Below, piece after piece: positions 10,876 through 23,740 of a stretch of DNA of 64,000 bases; positions within the stretch are counted from its first letter, which is position 1; the number at the start of each line of letters is the position of its first letter. A program made the translations under genes and the position numbers. The stretch lies in NCBI GenBank assembly GCA_027924585.1, contig BSBM01000965.1, positions 186,001 to 250,000 of the forward strand. Reading direction: 5' to 3'. Under the pieces are notes generated by a model. It was given only the letters and a program-made list of their open reading frames with translations. It was not told where the DNA came from and did no database searches. Source of the stretch: Larix kaempferi. Lineage: Eukaryota > Streptophyta > Pinopsida > Pinales > Pinaceae.

Positions 10876-12055
10876 TCAGCTTTGCCTGCATGCCTCAAAA
10901 AGGTGCTTCCAAAACTTTATCTCAACCTGGGCCCAACAATATGTAACATTGTCTTCGATGATATTATCTTTTAAATCTGATGTACTAGTGTTGATAACTG
11001 CTACATGTATCACATGTATATTCTTGCTAAGTGCATCCTCTACTTTATATTCCTTACCTTTGATGTGCTTGATGTCAAAGTCATATTCACATAACAACTC
11101 CATCCATATCCCCTGTCTTGCATTGAAATTAGGTTGCTCAAACAAGTATTTTAACCCATCATGATCAATTCTTAATTCAAACTTCTTACCCATCAGATAA
11201 TGTTTCCACATCTTCAAGGCATGGATGATATCCACAAGCAATTCATGAGTGGCATAGTTTTGCTCATTTTCCTTCATCTTTCTAGATTCGTAACTAATCG
11301 CATGTCCATATTGCACCAAAAATCCACCAATTCCATGCTTGCACGCATTCATGCATACAACAAAATTTCCTTTAGGGTCCGCAATTTTTAAAACTGGTGC
11401 ACTGGTAAGCATTTCCTTAAGTCTTCAAAAATTATCTTCACACTTAGGAGTCCATTTGAACTTGACAAATTTCTTTTGTAAGAATGTGACAAGATGAGCT
11501 AACTTTAAGAATCCTTCGATGAACCTTCGGTAGTATCCATCTAACCCCATGAAAGATATAGGATTTTGATACAATCTTAGGTGTTGGCCAATCCAGAATG
11601 GCTCTTATATTCTCAGGATCTACTTAAACACCTTATTAAGATATGATATGCCCTAGGTAGTGAATTCTACCTTGATTTAAAGAACACTTGCTTAATTTGG
11701 CATACAAGCGATGTTGCCTAAGAGTTTGCATTACTAGTCTTAGATGTTCTTCATGACATTCATCTATCTTGGAATAGATAAAGATTTCATCCAAGAATAC
11801 AATCACAAACTTATCTAAGTACTTTCTAAAGAATCCATTCATTAAACACATGAATATTGTTGGTGCATTTGCTAAACCAAAAGCTACCACTGTGAAGTCA
11901 TAATGTCCATACCTTGTTCTAATTGTTGTTGTTGGGAAGATTAATTGTCTAATTAAATAAACAACTGAAACTCCTAGAACATAAATTTTCAACCCAAGGA
12001 AGTATTTTATTTCATATCTATCATGCAATATCTATGTAGGCTTAATTTCTATCTG
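10876..12055 (-). pseudogene. Gypsy reverse transcriptase-RNase H fragment H
   Basis: Minus strand, in two open pieces (12028-11636 and 11412-10876) with a degraded join. The first has the RT core TRYGHYDFTVVAFGLANAP, then IVFLDEIFIYSK where the catalytic FLDD is expected, so the second Asp is changed to Glu, and ends with YAKLSKCS and IHYLGHIIS. The second piece is the RNase H part (APVLKIADPKGNFVVCMNAC, YATHELL, LKMWKHYLMGKKFELRIDH, GKEYKVEDALS). Gag, protease and integrase are absent. It could be an internally deleted relative of G, with the G LTR as its downstream end, or a separate older insertion. Confidence 0.75.
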
Positions 12056-12172
12056 ACACTGTCATCTATGGGATCGAATGAATTTGAATGCTTGTTCTGA
12101 AATGAAACACATAGCTTGAAATGAACTCACTTTGTTACACTTGCTCTGAAAGGAAATCAAATTCACACTTGT
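12056..12172 (-). other. Remnant between H and gypsy A, probably outer end of the F LTR
   Basis: This short stretch ends in CTTGT, which nearly matches CTTGC just right of the A 3' LTR. That suggests the sequence was once continuous with 36564 onward, the F LTR on the minus strand. No coding sequence is seen. Confidence 0.35.
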
Positions 12173-13355
12173 TGTTGGGCACAACCCAAGCGGAATAGGT
12201 TTTGATGGTGAAAGTATACGTTAGGTGAGGCCTAACATTGACCAGGTTTCGGAGAAGCAACACCACAATTCCTGGGAGCAGAGTATGGAGCGAAGTGAAG
12301 TGGTAGAAAAGGACATGTCCCCTTAGTAAAAGAGAAATACTAAGGACGAACAAGGTAGTTGGAGCAGTTATGAATGAAGCGGTGGACTGTCAGCTACAAA
12401 AGAAAAGAGTAAAGAAGCAGAATGGTGCAAAGGACACACCACTGTAGCGTCAGAGCTACACGTTCAGAACTGTGACTGTCAGAGAAGCGTCAGAGCTAGA
12501 GGAAGCGGTACAAAAGGAAAGCAGAGCTCCAACAAAGTAAAGATAAATCATGGTCAACATGAGAACCATGCCATTTTTGGGTCTAAGGGTACTATGGGGG
12601 TTGGCCCATAGTTATTGTAAATATGTGACCTTCGGGAACAATCTATATAAAGTGTAATTTTGTATAAGGAAGGGTTAGAGAAAGAGAGATTTAGAGATAT
12701 TTTTTAGATCTATGCTAAGAGAGATCTAAGAGAGGAAAAAGACTCTGTAGTTGTGTGCTCAGAGATCTATTGTAGAGAATATTTTGCAGCTGAGTGTGCA
12801 TACTGGAACTGTTAACCCATTCCAAGAAATATAAGAACAGTTCCCGTGGATGTAGCTCCCATCTAGGGGGTCAACCATGTAAATACCCGTGTTATGTGTT
12901 TGAATCTCTGTTAGATTATATGTTCATGAATTTTTATGCTTATATATGTGCTTTCATATGAATGTGAATGAGACTCATCTGATAAGTAGTGGAACATGCA
13001 TGTACGAGCATTCTGAAGTCATGTTAGATATGATAAATGCATAGTCATAAGAGTAAAGGTAGCAACAATTCAGCGAAGCCTGTGGGTTGTTGATAACTGC
13101 AGAGTGCGCAACTACCTATTGATAACAACCTATTAAGTAGATGTTGAGTAAGCTGCACATAACATAACCGCGCATCAACAGGTTGTAGAAACATGATTCT
13201 GTAACCACCGATCTCCGCTTCAGGTGAGACTTCATCCTGCTCACAGGTTGATGCCAAAACGACCAGTGAAGATGATTTGTTGGATCCAAAGTAAAGGGTT
13301 TTACGCAAAACCATGGTCATCCCGAGAAAAATATAAGGAAATAAGGGTCCCAACA
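12173..13355 (+). repeat. 5' LTR of gypsy A
   Basis: 1,183 bp, beginning TGTTGGGCACAACCC and ending GGGTCCCAACA. The 1,182-bp copy at 35377-36558 aligns along its whole length with many substitutions, so the insertion is old. Confidence 0.85.
12644..12652 (+). promoter_or_regulatory. TATA box of the A 5' LTR
   Basis: TATATAAAG lies about 470 bp into the LTR after a conserved ACCTTCGGGAACAATC block. The same motif recurs in the 3' LTR at 35830-35838 and, altered, in the G LTR, which supports a real core promoter. Confidence 0.6.
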
Positions 13356-13358
13356 AAA

Positions 13359-13378
13359 TGGTTTTGTTTCCGTGCTAA
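13359..13378 (+). promoter_or_regulatory. Degenerate primer binding site of gypsy A
   Basis: TGGTTTTGTTTCCGTGC starts three bases after the LTR end. It is similar in place and sequence to the G site (TGGTTTCGTTGCTGCGC) and is compatible with a decayed Asp-tRNA site. Confidence 0.4.
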
Positions 13379-13471
13379 GAACTACCGATATGAGATGTTG
13401 TTATGTTATGTGAATGTGAAGAAAGAAGCCAGCAAATGGGTCCATTTTCACGTTTGAAATAACAATGTGTT

Positions 13472-14714
13472 ATGTGGTATCTAGAAAAGACAGAAGTACA
13501 AAACTGGGTAAGCGAGACAGAACTTGAGTTTGCGAAGAAAGAGAATAGACATCCGCATCTTACCACAGAGAAATGGTTGCAAAGGTACATATTCACTGAC
13601 CTGCATCAAATTTTATTCGCATCTTTTGCTACTAAGTTGCATGAGTGGATATTGAGGATAGCAAAACGGAAAAATTGTTTCCAGGGTGGAGAACCTATAG
13701 TTTGCAATCCAGAGTTGATTTAGAGGCTTAAAAGGATTGACAACCACATTTCAAGAGCAGTAGACTTTTGGTTGTATAGCTTACTAGAAGGCTACGCTAC
13801 AGAATTTGTTGTGGACACATTGAAGTCCTACAACGCAACATAAAGATATTTCTTCCAAGTATTTAGAGGTAAGTACGTGAAAAACCTTAGTTTATACATT
13901 AAAATGCTACTAGCTGAAAAAAGGAGTCTTAATAATGCAATCAGATTCCTACGGTATAAGTCTGTAATATTCAGCAACACAGATAGTGACACAGACGAAG
14001 ATATTGGTATTTTGCGAAGTGGAAAAAGATATAAAGTTAGCACTAGAAAGAGGCCTCGTCAAGCTGAACCTCGCACTTTCCTATAAATTGAGTTAGGAAG
14101 TGACAAAAGCAGAGATCAGGTTTATTTTGATAGTGAAACGGAACTTAGACGCATTGGTTATCAACCTATTACTCCGCAGTAACTCATCGTTGAGGAAATA
14201 AATATTACTAGCCCACAGAACACTACTAGTAGTGATACTGCAAGAGGAAATACTCAGAATCAGTCAAGTAGTGGTATGCCGTCATCATCTTAGAACACTA
14301 CACCTCCTAGAAGAAGAATTATAGACGACATTAAGCTACCTATTTTTAAAGGAACCGATCTAGAAGACCTAGAGAAACATTGGTTTCTTTGTGAATCCAT
14401 ATGGAACGTTAAGCAAGTATAGCATGATGCTATAAAACAAGATCAGCTAGTTACCACATTCATAGATAGAGATTTAACATGGTCATCAAGTATTATGTTG
14501 GACATAACAGATCGCTAGTCGATATCAAAATTGCGCTTATTAGAGAATTTAAGAAACCTAAGTCAGAATCCTAGTGCATCACAAAGCTAAAAGAAATCAA
14601 ACATAAACCTAATGAGACTGTGTGGGAGTTTGATCAAAAGTTCAAAGCATTGTTAGATCAAGTTATCTTTGAAATAGCACCGCAACAGCATCAAGAATGG
14701 TTTATAGCCATGTT
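13472..14714 (+). pseudogene. Gypsy A gag, broken by element B
   Basis: The reading frame has many stops but is colinear with gypsy G gag: EFAKKENRHPHL, SRAVDFWLYSLLEGYATEF, NLSLYIKMLLAEK, ILRSGKRYK, then KLPIFKGTDLEDLEKHWFL and the downstream LLDQVIFEIAPQQHQEWFIA. It stops mid-domain at 14714, where the B LTR begins with TG. The zinc knuckles expected next are not found on the far side of B, because they fall in the deleted part. The upstream start is unclear, and the coding sequence may begin near 13391. Confidence 0.75.
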
Positions 14715-15643
14715 TGTTACAACGTAATCTTCCACCTTGTGAGAATCAGCTCTCTTTGGCCTAGAGGATCCATTTCACTGACTTAGAACCACTATATATC
14801 CTTCAAACACTATTCTTCCCTATTTTTTCCCTTATACGCTTGCTGCATCATTACAATGGGTGTACCCGCGAGTTGCATCACTATAGCCCGCGGGTAGCAT
14901 GTAAAATGGTAAAAATCACTAGTTTATTACTTTTTACTCCCAAAAAGCGGTCATTGGGTGACCTTTGACTCTCCATCTGCCCAAGAAATGCCTCGATGTG
15001 TCCTTTCACTTACCTTTGAGAGGACTATATATTGAGAACATATGGCTTATGGACAGGAGGAGAAAGAAGAGCAAGAGAACTCTAGTGGATTTTTTCCCTA
15101 TCTTGAGTCTACACTCATTGATCCTTGTAGTTGTGAACCCCATATGCTCACCTTCCAAACTCCTACCATAGTTTGAGTTTTCCATTCCATGGAGGATTGA
15201 AGTGGTGGAGGCACTAGTGGATTGACCTAGATCTTGGTTCAGATTGGTTGCCGGCAAGAGGTCGTATCACATTGTACTTCTTCTTGTTTATTAATAGAAA
15301 TACTCATATTCTCGTCCATTGATGTTGTAAATGTTGTTTATACTACATTGGGTTGCATTTACTTGTTATATCATGGGCCATTGCTATTGATGATGTTAAT
15401 GCCATTTCAATATTATATGTACTTGTTGTATATTGGCTGTCAAGACTAATTTGGAGATTCAAGTGCACAGATTGAAAAGCTCCAATGGGGATCTACATCA
15501 AATGTTTGGATCGAGGTAAGTTATATTCTTCATAATATTAGCATTGTCATTTATATAGCATAGCATTGGGAATTGAGTTTATTTCTGGTAGTCAGCTATC
15601 TGTTGTGGTCTACCCCAAGCCATAGTGAGTTTTCTCCAATACA
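14715..15643 (+). repeat. 5' LTR of element B
   Basis: The LTR begins TGTTACAACGTAATC and ends near CTCCAATACA. The reverse complement of 53840-54727 plus 40058-40094, the interrupted LTR of element C, aligns from end to end. In C a purine tract lies immediately before the same TGTTACA start, which proves the boundary. The LTR contains palindromic CCCGCGGGTA at 14887-14896. Confidence 0.8.
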
Positions 15644-17286
15644 GAAATGGTGACCATACTAGGGAAAACATCCATTTTTGGGGATTTTTGAGCATTAGTC
15701 CTTAATTATAGTTGTTGTTTGTCGAAGCTCTGTGTCACTGATTGGTCGTTGAGATACACTATAGAAAATTGGTTTTTTTTTTGAGCCATTAGACTCTTTA
15801 TTTGCCCATTTGCCTTTCCTTATCCGCGGGCTAGCTTAGCTCTGCCCGCGTACACCCACCTCTATTTACTCTACTGCTCGTGGGTACACACAGGTTTTCC
15901 TTCGACAATAGCGTACAAATCCGACTTTGGTTGATTTATGACTTTTGGTTGTTGCTGGGTTGGATTTGGATGATCCTGAGTCTTTGTTGGCCTGTTTCTT
16001 GACCGTTCCATGCTTTGGTTGTGACCATAACTCTTCTTTTCTCTTGGTTGAGCCTTGTTGGTTTTTTACCCATCTTTGGATTTAGCCTTGTTGGTTTTTT
16101 CCTTTTGAGCTCATTCCATTGGATGAGTCTTACTATTTGGTATATGCTGGGTTGTCTTAGTGATCTTCTTGGCATATCAATGACTAGATAGTAGGATTCT
16201 GCTTTCATTTTTCATTTCTTTATATTGAAAAATACAAAAATATACATATAGTTTTGCATTTTCCTTTTGTTTATAAGAGAAAATACATTTTTTTTTTGCT
16301 TTTATGTACTGCATCTTGCATTGAGTGCTTTCTGCCTTCATTTAGATTCTGATTGTGCATCGAAAAATATAAAAGGATTGCATATTTATTTCGAAACCGT
16401 TGGATTGATTTTGCATGTTAGTGGCATTGTTTTTACTGATAGATGAGTCTAGGATTTGACGATTTTGCATACTATTGAGTCATACAAATCACTAGTTTCA
16501 CGACCATATCCCTTGAGTAACCACAACCATTAAAATTAACGCTTAATATTAAAATTGATTAGACCGATTTTTTTATAGGGTACAACAGCTAGCATAGGTT
16601 TAGAGTCTTGGAATAGATCATTGTGAGTTAACAATCCAAGACTACTAGGAAAAACATTAGGTGTCTGACCAAAGAGTGGAGGAATCCATGGTATATATTG
16701 GTGTTCTTAGGAAGCTCTACTCAAGCCAGAGTTAAGCATGAGGTCACGGGAGGTTGGTTGAAGAGATATCCCTCTGATACCGGCTGAACATGGGAGATAT
16801 TTCCAGGATTTGTTCATATCTGGGGACTCTTGGGGGATTTGACCCTCATTGAGTTTCGGGCTCAGCTACCCTGCACATATGACATATCCCACCCGCGACT
16901 GTCCCCCTGAGCATTGGTTATATTGCGGTGACCATAGTTTCCTTACCTAGGTATCGCATAGGGTACTTGCAGTGGTTATGCTCTTTGTGTCTTGAGTCAG
17001 ATAGGGGTCGGACATCATAGTTGTCGTTGTATAGGGTCTTGAACTTGTGCACGCAGTAAAGTCTGGGGGCCATTATAATTAATTCTTTTACCTTCAGCTA
17101 TAGTTTGGGCGTCTCCAGCCTCTCCTAGGTGAGACATACCGGCTCTAGTGTCGGGAGCTCATTTAGCCACTCTGTTTGTCTGCTCTTGGCTATAGTTTCT
17201 CTAGGTGTGTTCTTTTGATTTATTGTTTTTGATCGATAGTTGGCCTTTAGGGTATGCTTTGATTCTATATTCTCTCTGTAGATATC
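15644..17286 (+). other. Leader of element B
   Basis: About 1.6 kb without a credible ORF. It begins with TGGTGACCATACTAGG, a possible but unassigned primer site near 15649. It holds further CCGCGGGC and CCCGCG motifs at 15822-15890 and a T-rich middle. Long leaders are usual in Tat elements. Confidence 0.5.
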
Positions 17287-18555
17287 GTGGAGTGGAGTCC
17301 TACTCTCTGCCGATCCTGTCGGTTAGCTGGTTTAGAAACTGCTGAGCTTTCACGCTGTGTTGCTAGGGGATGTTGGTGGGCTGCTTATGAGTCTTCGGAT
17401 TCTTACGAGACATACGTCCTAGACGTCATGACTACTGCACATACTGATACTGAAGAAATACCTATGACTCCATCGAGTAGAGTCGAACACACTTCAGACA
17501 CCCCTACTCCTTGTGAGGCGTGGGGGGGTGATCCACTTGAGGACGACCCGTTTGATCCTTCGTTTCCACACAATTATATACATGGGATTCCAGAGTTACA
17601 TGATGACACTGGTCCTATGGTCAACCCAACCGCATTCTCTTTTGGTATGCCTAATTATAATACAGTTGATCCTTCCACTAAGTTTGGTAATCACGCTGGT
17701 ACTAGTCATAGTGTTAGCCACACTGCACCCACTCGGGGCAATACCCTTCCCGGGGGAACCACATTGTCCACTCACACACATAGTATGGGGACTGGTTGTA
17801 TTCCTCCTAACAATGCTAATGTTGGAAGGCGACCACCTCCTAGGACTACCCAACCCAATAGGAACACTGTCCACAACACGACTCGCCATCCATCACCTAA
17901 TACACATGGCGCTACTCGTCAACCCAGGACTACTTTTGCAAATGTTAATGCTCCTCCTAACCATGGGGGTGGACATATACCGCATACTTTTGCATCCACT
18001 TCCGCCACTAGTAATGCCAATGTAGGAGGTGGGAATATATCCTATCTACATGGACATAACGCCACCATCCCTGCTACTAGTAACACCAATGTTGGGGTTG
18101 GGAATACATCTCATGCTTATGGTCACCACACGACTGCTCAAGATGATCCTAATGCTGGGGGTGGGAACATACCATACCATTATGGTCATTACAACTCGGT
18201 TCCTGCTACGAATAGTACCTATATGCCCCATACTTATGGTGGCAACCCTTACTACAACACAGTCGGTGCTGGCCACCAGTACAACCCACCCCAATATGGT
18301 GCCCAAAACATGTATATACCTGCTTACTCTCATATGGGTCAGGTCGGAGGAGGTTATCAACCATATGGCCATGGTCAAGCTTATGGTCTGTCAGATCCTC
18401 ATTATCAGCAGTTTAATACTCATGGTCAAGCATTTGGTCCATCTCAGAATTCGGTTCCATTCAACCAACTTTTTATGGGAGCTTATAATCAAGCCTTCCA
18501 GCCACATCTCCCGTTCCTTGCACGTTTGAACCTCTGGATGTTTCGAAGCTCATGA
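17287..18555 (+). pseudogene. Element B gag, N-terminal low-complexity part
   Basis: 422-codon open frame without stops. It is very rich in Asn, Gly, His, Tyr, Thr and Pro, with loose repeats around NxNVGxGN and GHxxxxPAT. No known fold is evident; such disordered segments are common upstream of the capsid domain in Tat gag proteins. The frame ends at 18555, while the capsid domain continues in another frame from about 18510, so a single frameshift probably separates parts of one original gag. The real start may be further upstream. Confidence 0.55.
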
Positions 18556-19574
18556 ATTATCCGGTGTGTCACGAGCCTAATTGGCCTTCGATCCCTACCA
18601 AGCTCCCTTTGGACATTCCTAAGTTTGATGGGAAAGGTGGTGAGGACCCGAGTGATCATGTCACAACATTTCACCTTTGGTGTTCCTCCAACTCGTTGAA
18701 TCATGATTCTGTTAGATTACAACTATTTCAATGCACCTTCACGGGAGCAGCTGCAAAGTGGTATGTTGAGTTGCCTGGAAACACTTATAGAGGTTTCAAC
18801 AAGATCACTTTGGTTTTCTTGGATCATTTCCAGTTTCCAGTTCACTATGATACTGGTACTGAACTTTTGTCTACCTTCCATCAGAACAAAGCCACACATA
18901 TTTCTGACCACGTTCAAGAGTGGCGTCGGTGGAAGAGGTTAGTGAAAGCCAACATTCCTCCATAATTCCTATTGGAATGGTTCCTCAAGTATATACTCCG
19001 ATACATTGCTAAGGATGTTTCGATGTCCGACATTGTGACTGAGGAACAAGCCCTCTTCAAAGTGCAGCAGTTAGACTTACTATACTCTTAGGCTGGCATT
19101 TTGTATGACATTATTTCTGACGCACCGCGAACATGCCATGAGCCTCAGTCAGTTCCTGGACTGCATGTCGACGGCATCATACGATCCGCAAGCACTCGCC
19201 TTGTAGATTTGGTAGCTAATCAAATGCAATTTTTTTTTCTAAACTAGTCTACTCCCGGACAGGTTCACACCTTGTCCACTTCCACCCCGTCGTCTGATGT
19301 ACACAGTGTGCAATCGACAAACCAATTAGGTAACCAACAACCCGGTGGTAAGAAAAAGGGGAGAAACAACCGTAAGGGTGGAAACAATGGTAACAACAAT
19401 AGCAATCGAAATACCCCTCATAAGAATAATGCCAACCCTCCTTGGGAAGGAGGAAATGCTGGTGAGGACCGTAAACCTAGGCATAAGGTGAAGTTTCCGT
19501 GTAAGCTTTGTGGGGAAGATCATCTTACTCACTTATGTCCTCGAATCGAAGAAGCATTGAAGAATTTGGAATAG
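18510..19574 (+). pseudogene. Element B gag, capsid and zinc-knuckle part
   Basis: The frame reads FEPLDVSKLMNYP, then the retrotransposon-gag domain (PLDIPKFDGKGGEDPSDHV, TGAAAKWYVELP). It continues with stops near 18963, 19089 and 19245 to a basic Asn/Gly-rich linker and the zinc knuckle CKLCGEDHLTHLC near 19500. This knuckle is almost the same as the CKLCKGDHLLKDC of element D, which ties D to the Tat lineage. A stop at 19572 ends the frame. Function: assembly of the virus-like particle and RNA packaging. Confidence 0.75.
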
Positions 19575-19674
19575 ATCCCAACTGTGTTAAAGGATCCCCT
19601 TCCTCATCATCAAAGGTGTTCTTAAGCACTCTACGCATAATCCTAATGCTCGATCCACACATAGCTACTCCATC

Positions 19675-20265
19675 GTGGAAGATTTGGTCCAAACTCCATG
19701 TGCCATGCCAGCTCTTGAAGTTTTGCAGGCCTATCCTTCTCAAAAGCATGCCATTTTGAATGCGTTAGGAGTTCGGGATGGGGGAAGTCCCAGTGTTATC
19801 AAGTTCGACACTACTGATGTCCAACCTTGCTTACCTTACCACATGGCTTTTCAAATCCAGGTGGCGTGTCTTCAGAATTTTGTCAAACGTACGATGGTTG
19901 ACGAAGGTGCTTCCACGTTAGTAATGTCGTTAACTTGTTGAAAAGCTCTAGGCTCTCCTCCTCTACTCACATCTAGAACCACGCTCACTGCATTCGATGG
20001 TCGGTCATTTAAGCCACATGGAATTATCCCTTCCCTTGTTGTCTACTTGAGAGGTAAATCTGTGCCTATTGAAGTCAAGGTGGTTGATGCACCCATCGAC
20101 TACAACCTTTTACTGGGTCGGAATTGGATGTACGATATGAAGGTTGTCGCGTCTACTGTATTCAGAGTTATCTGCTTTCCTCACGAAGGCAAGATTGTGA
20201 CCATTAATCAGCTGGATTTCGTTAATTCCTCTTCCACAACATCCATGGGATCCATAGTCCCGTAG
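19675..20265 (+). pseudogene. Element B protease
   Basis: Retropepsin-like domain with the active-site loop MVDEGAST near 19900 and YNLLLGRNWMYDMKVVAS near 20110. It is clearly related to the protease of element D (VDEGASVSI and FNLLLGRDYVHAMKAVVS). As in D, Glu replaces the usual Thr/Ser after the catalytic Asp. There is an in-frame TGA near 19939 and a TAG at the end. The frame is the same one used by the reverse transcriptase downstream. Confidence 0.75.
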
Positions 20266-22497
20266 GTTACTCATTCTCAGCCAGCAACTGGGAACATGGG
20301 TGTTGGTATGTACCCTTCATTGATGGGAACTTATGATTTTACCGCACCTGTGAATTTTATTGGAACCATTACCGACGATGCGTCTCCTCCTTCACATAGT
20401 ATGTTGTTTTGGATTTCCTATTTTAATGATCCATGAAATTTACCGTCCACGAGTTCCACGTTTGGAGACATTACGCATGTCAGGATGTCTATGCCACTGT
20501 CTGTAGCTGAGCTTGCTTACCAGCATATTCAATAAGCCACTGCAGAGCCAGATCTTTCTTCTTCTCAGATAGTCGAGGAAGATCCCGTTATGCTGCTAGT
20601 TTGGACAGCCAACTCTTCTTGTTCACACGACTGCCTTGATGATACTTTACCTTCAGATGAATCTATTATGGAGGCCATGTGTGGTAGTGAGAGACCTTGG
20701 GAAGATATGCACCATCGCTCTTATTTCCTTCCCAACCTCGAGCCTACCGAACAAGAAGATTTTAGGATGACTCTAGCAGAGATGGTTGGTCACCCTATGG
20801 CTCTTTTAGAGTCACATGATATTTTTGCGAAGGGGAATATGTCTAATATTTCTCCGACTATGTCGATCAACATCTCTCGTACTCCTGGAAAGGTCGAGAA
20901 TGTTTACATCGGTGACGATTGCACTCCCGAGGAGATTGCTATTTACATTGAATTGTTTACAGAACTCCAGGAAGCTTTCACCTGGTCATATGAGGAGATG
21001 CCAAGAATAGACCCCCGCATTGTTGAACATGAGATTAGAACGTATCCCAACGCTAAACCAGTTCGACAATGCTTACGTGCTGTGAACCCTAGGAAAGTAG
21101 CCGCTATCAAGGCAGAGGTGGAGAAACTGCTCAAGGCCGGTTTCATCTACCCCGTTCCCCTTACCGAATGGGTGTCAAACCCTATTCCTGTGGATAAGAA
21201 GCAGGGAACGATCCATGTATGCACTGATTTTAGAGATTTGAACTATGCATGTCTGAAAGACAACTTCCCCACACCATTCATTGATCAAATCTTGGATGCT
21301 TGTGTGGGAAGTGAGATTTTTTCATTCATGGACGGCTTCTCAGGGTATAATCAGATTCAAATCAAACCCGAAGACCTGCATAAGACAACTTTCATTTGTC
21401 CTTGGGGAATGTTTGCATATCGGAAAATGCCCTTCGGCCTTAAAAACGCCGTAGCTACATTTCAGCGTGCCATGACCTATGACTTTCATGATCTTAAAAA
21501 GATTATGGAGGTTTTCTTGGATGATCTTACCAGCCATTCTCACAAGAGGATGGACCAGCCCAAGCACCTCCGCATGATTCTCGAACGATGTATATGATAC
21601 ACGATTCGATTGAATCCTAACAAATGCATCTTTGCTGTAAGGACGGGTCGCCTTCTGGGCTTCATAGTTTCGAAAGAGTGTATTAGAGTCGATCCTCTTA
21701 AAGTTGAGGCAATACTTCGGTTGCCTCCTCTGCGCAACTTGTTACAACTTCAGAGCCTACAAGGGAGATCCACTTTTCTACGCCGTTTCGTAGTCAATTA
21801 TGCTAATATTACCAAAGGTTTCACGCGCTTATTGAAGAAATACACGCCCTTTATCTGGGATGAGCGAGCCCAAAAATATTTTGATGCCCTTAAGAAATCT
21901 TTGGTATCGGCCCCTACGCTTAGTCCACCGGAATTCACACAAGATTTTATCCTTTATGTGGCTGCGTCTCAAGAGATGTTTGGCATGGTCTTGGTTCAGG
22001 TTGATGACACACTTATCGAGCATGTCATCTATTACCTTAGTCGAAATCTAGGAGATGTTGAGCTAATATATACTCATTTGGAAAAGCTGGCACTTGTGAC
22101 TATTCATTCAGTCCAGCGGTTACGACATTACATTTCGCTTAGAACAACCACAATTGTCGCGCATATCAATCCGTTTCAGTTCATTCTATCAGGGCACCTT
22201 ATAGGGGGGAAGTACAATAAATGGATTGTGATCCTTCAGGAGTTCGATCTCGATTTTGCTTCGGCGAAATCAGTGAAATCATTGGTGTTTGCTGAGCGTA
22301 TGTCAAATATTCTGAGACTTGATGAGGATGCCATTCATGAAGATTCCTTTGTGTATGAGCACTTATTTCTCATCTCGTCTGAGGACCCTTGGTATGGGGA
22401 TGTCATTGTATATCTCCAAACTTTGAAGTTTCCTCTACACTATTCACGAGATGAGCGACGACGTGTGAAACATCACGCTAAAGATTATCACCAGTGA
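20266..22497 (+). pseudogene. Element B reverse transcriptase-RNase H
   Basis: The frame continues from the protease through a linker with stops near 20434 and 20533, then is open from 20590. The RT core shows WVSNPIPVDKKQG, VCTDFRDLNYAC, FSFMDGFSGYNQI, FAYRKMPFGLKNA and the catalytic VFLDDLT near 21515, which is intact. A TGA at 21596 interrupts the connection domain. The RNase H part shows FILYVAASQEMFGMVL near 21950 (Ala where the catalytic Asp is usual) and HLEKLALVTIHSVQRLRHYI near 22080. A frameshift at about 22485 separates it from the integrase. Confidence 0.85.
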
Positions 22498-23629
22498 CAC
22501 TCTGTATCGCCAAGGAAAGGATTCTATTCTCCGTCGTTGCTTAATTCACGAAGAAGCAGAGCGAGTGCTTAATGATTTCCATGCCAGGGTGTGTGGTGGT
22601 CACTTATCCGGGCTTGCTACAGCCCAATGTATCTTGCGAGCTGGTTATTTTTGGCCCTCAATATTTAAAGATTGTATTAACGCTGTGAAGAGATGCCACC
22701 CTTGCCATGTGTTTTCTCGGAATATACGCTCGCATCTAGCGCCCCTTCATTTGGTCGTCACCGTCGGTCCCTTCACTAAGTGGGGGGTGGATTTCATGGA
22801 TTGCAAAGTAGCTTCGGCTGGTGGGAATCACCATATTAAAGTGCCTGTGGACTACTTTTCCAAATGGGATGAGGCCATGCCTACCGTAAAATCTGATGGT
22901 GCTACAACAACCCATTTCGTGTTCAATCAAATTATCAGTCGGTTTGGTATTCCGAAAGAGATTGTCACTGACCATGGAAGTCACTTTCAGAATAAGATGA
23001 TGGAGGATTTGTCTCTCAAGCTTGGGTTTCGTCAAGAACACTCATCTTCTTATTATACCCAGGCGAATGGTCAGGTTGAAGCAGTTAATAAGTCTTTGAA
23101 GACCATTCTCCATCGTACCATCCAACAAAGCAAGACCAACTAGCATATCATGTTATATCTTGCTTTTTGGGCATATCGAACCACAATCAAGACTGCCACT
23201 AGGTTCTCACTGTTTCAGCTAGTTCACGGTGTGGAGTCACTTCTACCGATTGAATGCGAAATCCCTTCTCTTAAACTGGCCATAGAGATCCTTCCTGATA
23301 CGACGGGTCTTGAGCAACGTTTAATCCACCTTGAGCAACTTGACAAGCAATGTCGATATGCCACCCTGGATATAGATGCCAACAAGTTTCATTTTAAGGT
23401 TCAGTATGATAGGTCTGTCTGTCCCCGAAAATATGATAAAGGTGACTTGGTCCTCTTATATGACCAAGCTAAAGAACCCCTCGGGGCAGGAAAGTTCAAC
23501 CCCATGTGGCATGGCCCTTACATCATGAGGCGTGTCCTAGAAAAAGGAGCCTATGAATTAGAAGACTATGAGGGGACTGCCTTGAAGGAGCCTAGAAATG
23601 GGCTCTACCTCAAGCGGTATTATGCTTGA
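22498..23629 (+). pseudogene. Element B integrase
   Basis: The zinc-binding N-terminus is seen (GGHLSGLATAQC and RCHPCHVF). The catalytic core keeps all three acidic residues: Asp in WGVDFMD, Asp in VTDHGSHFQNK and Glu in ANGQVEAVNKSL. A TAG near 23141 replaces a Trp-like position before HIMLYLAFWAYRT. The C-terminal GPY module reads MWHGPYIMRRVLEKGAYEL. Element C on the other strand (62994-64000) aligns throughout. The frame is one step off that of the RT, so a frameshift has occurred near 22485. Confidence 0.85.
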
Positions 23630-23740
23630 ACCTCTGATTTAGGCTAATACTTTTGTATACTACTGTATAGTTACTTCTATACATAGTTTATCTTTCTTTT
23701 GGTTTTCAGGTCTGCTGATTAGCTTCTGTTTGATTGACAT

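Noticed and set aside
17513-18529. Alternative-frame ORFs within the B gag N-terminus, some hydrophobic
   Set aside because: They arise from the repetitive Asn/Gly/His codons of the main frame and are not conserved in sequence character.
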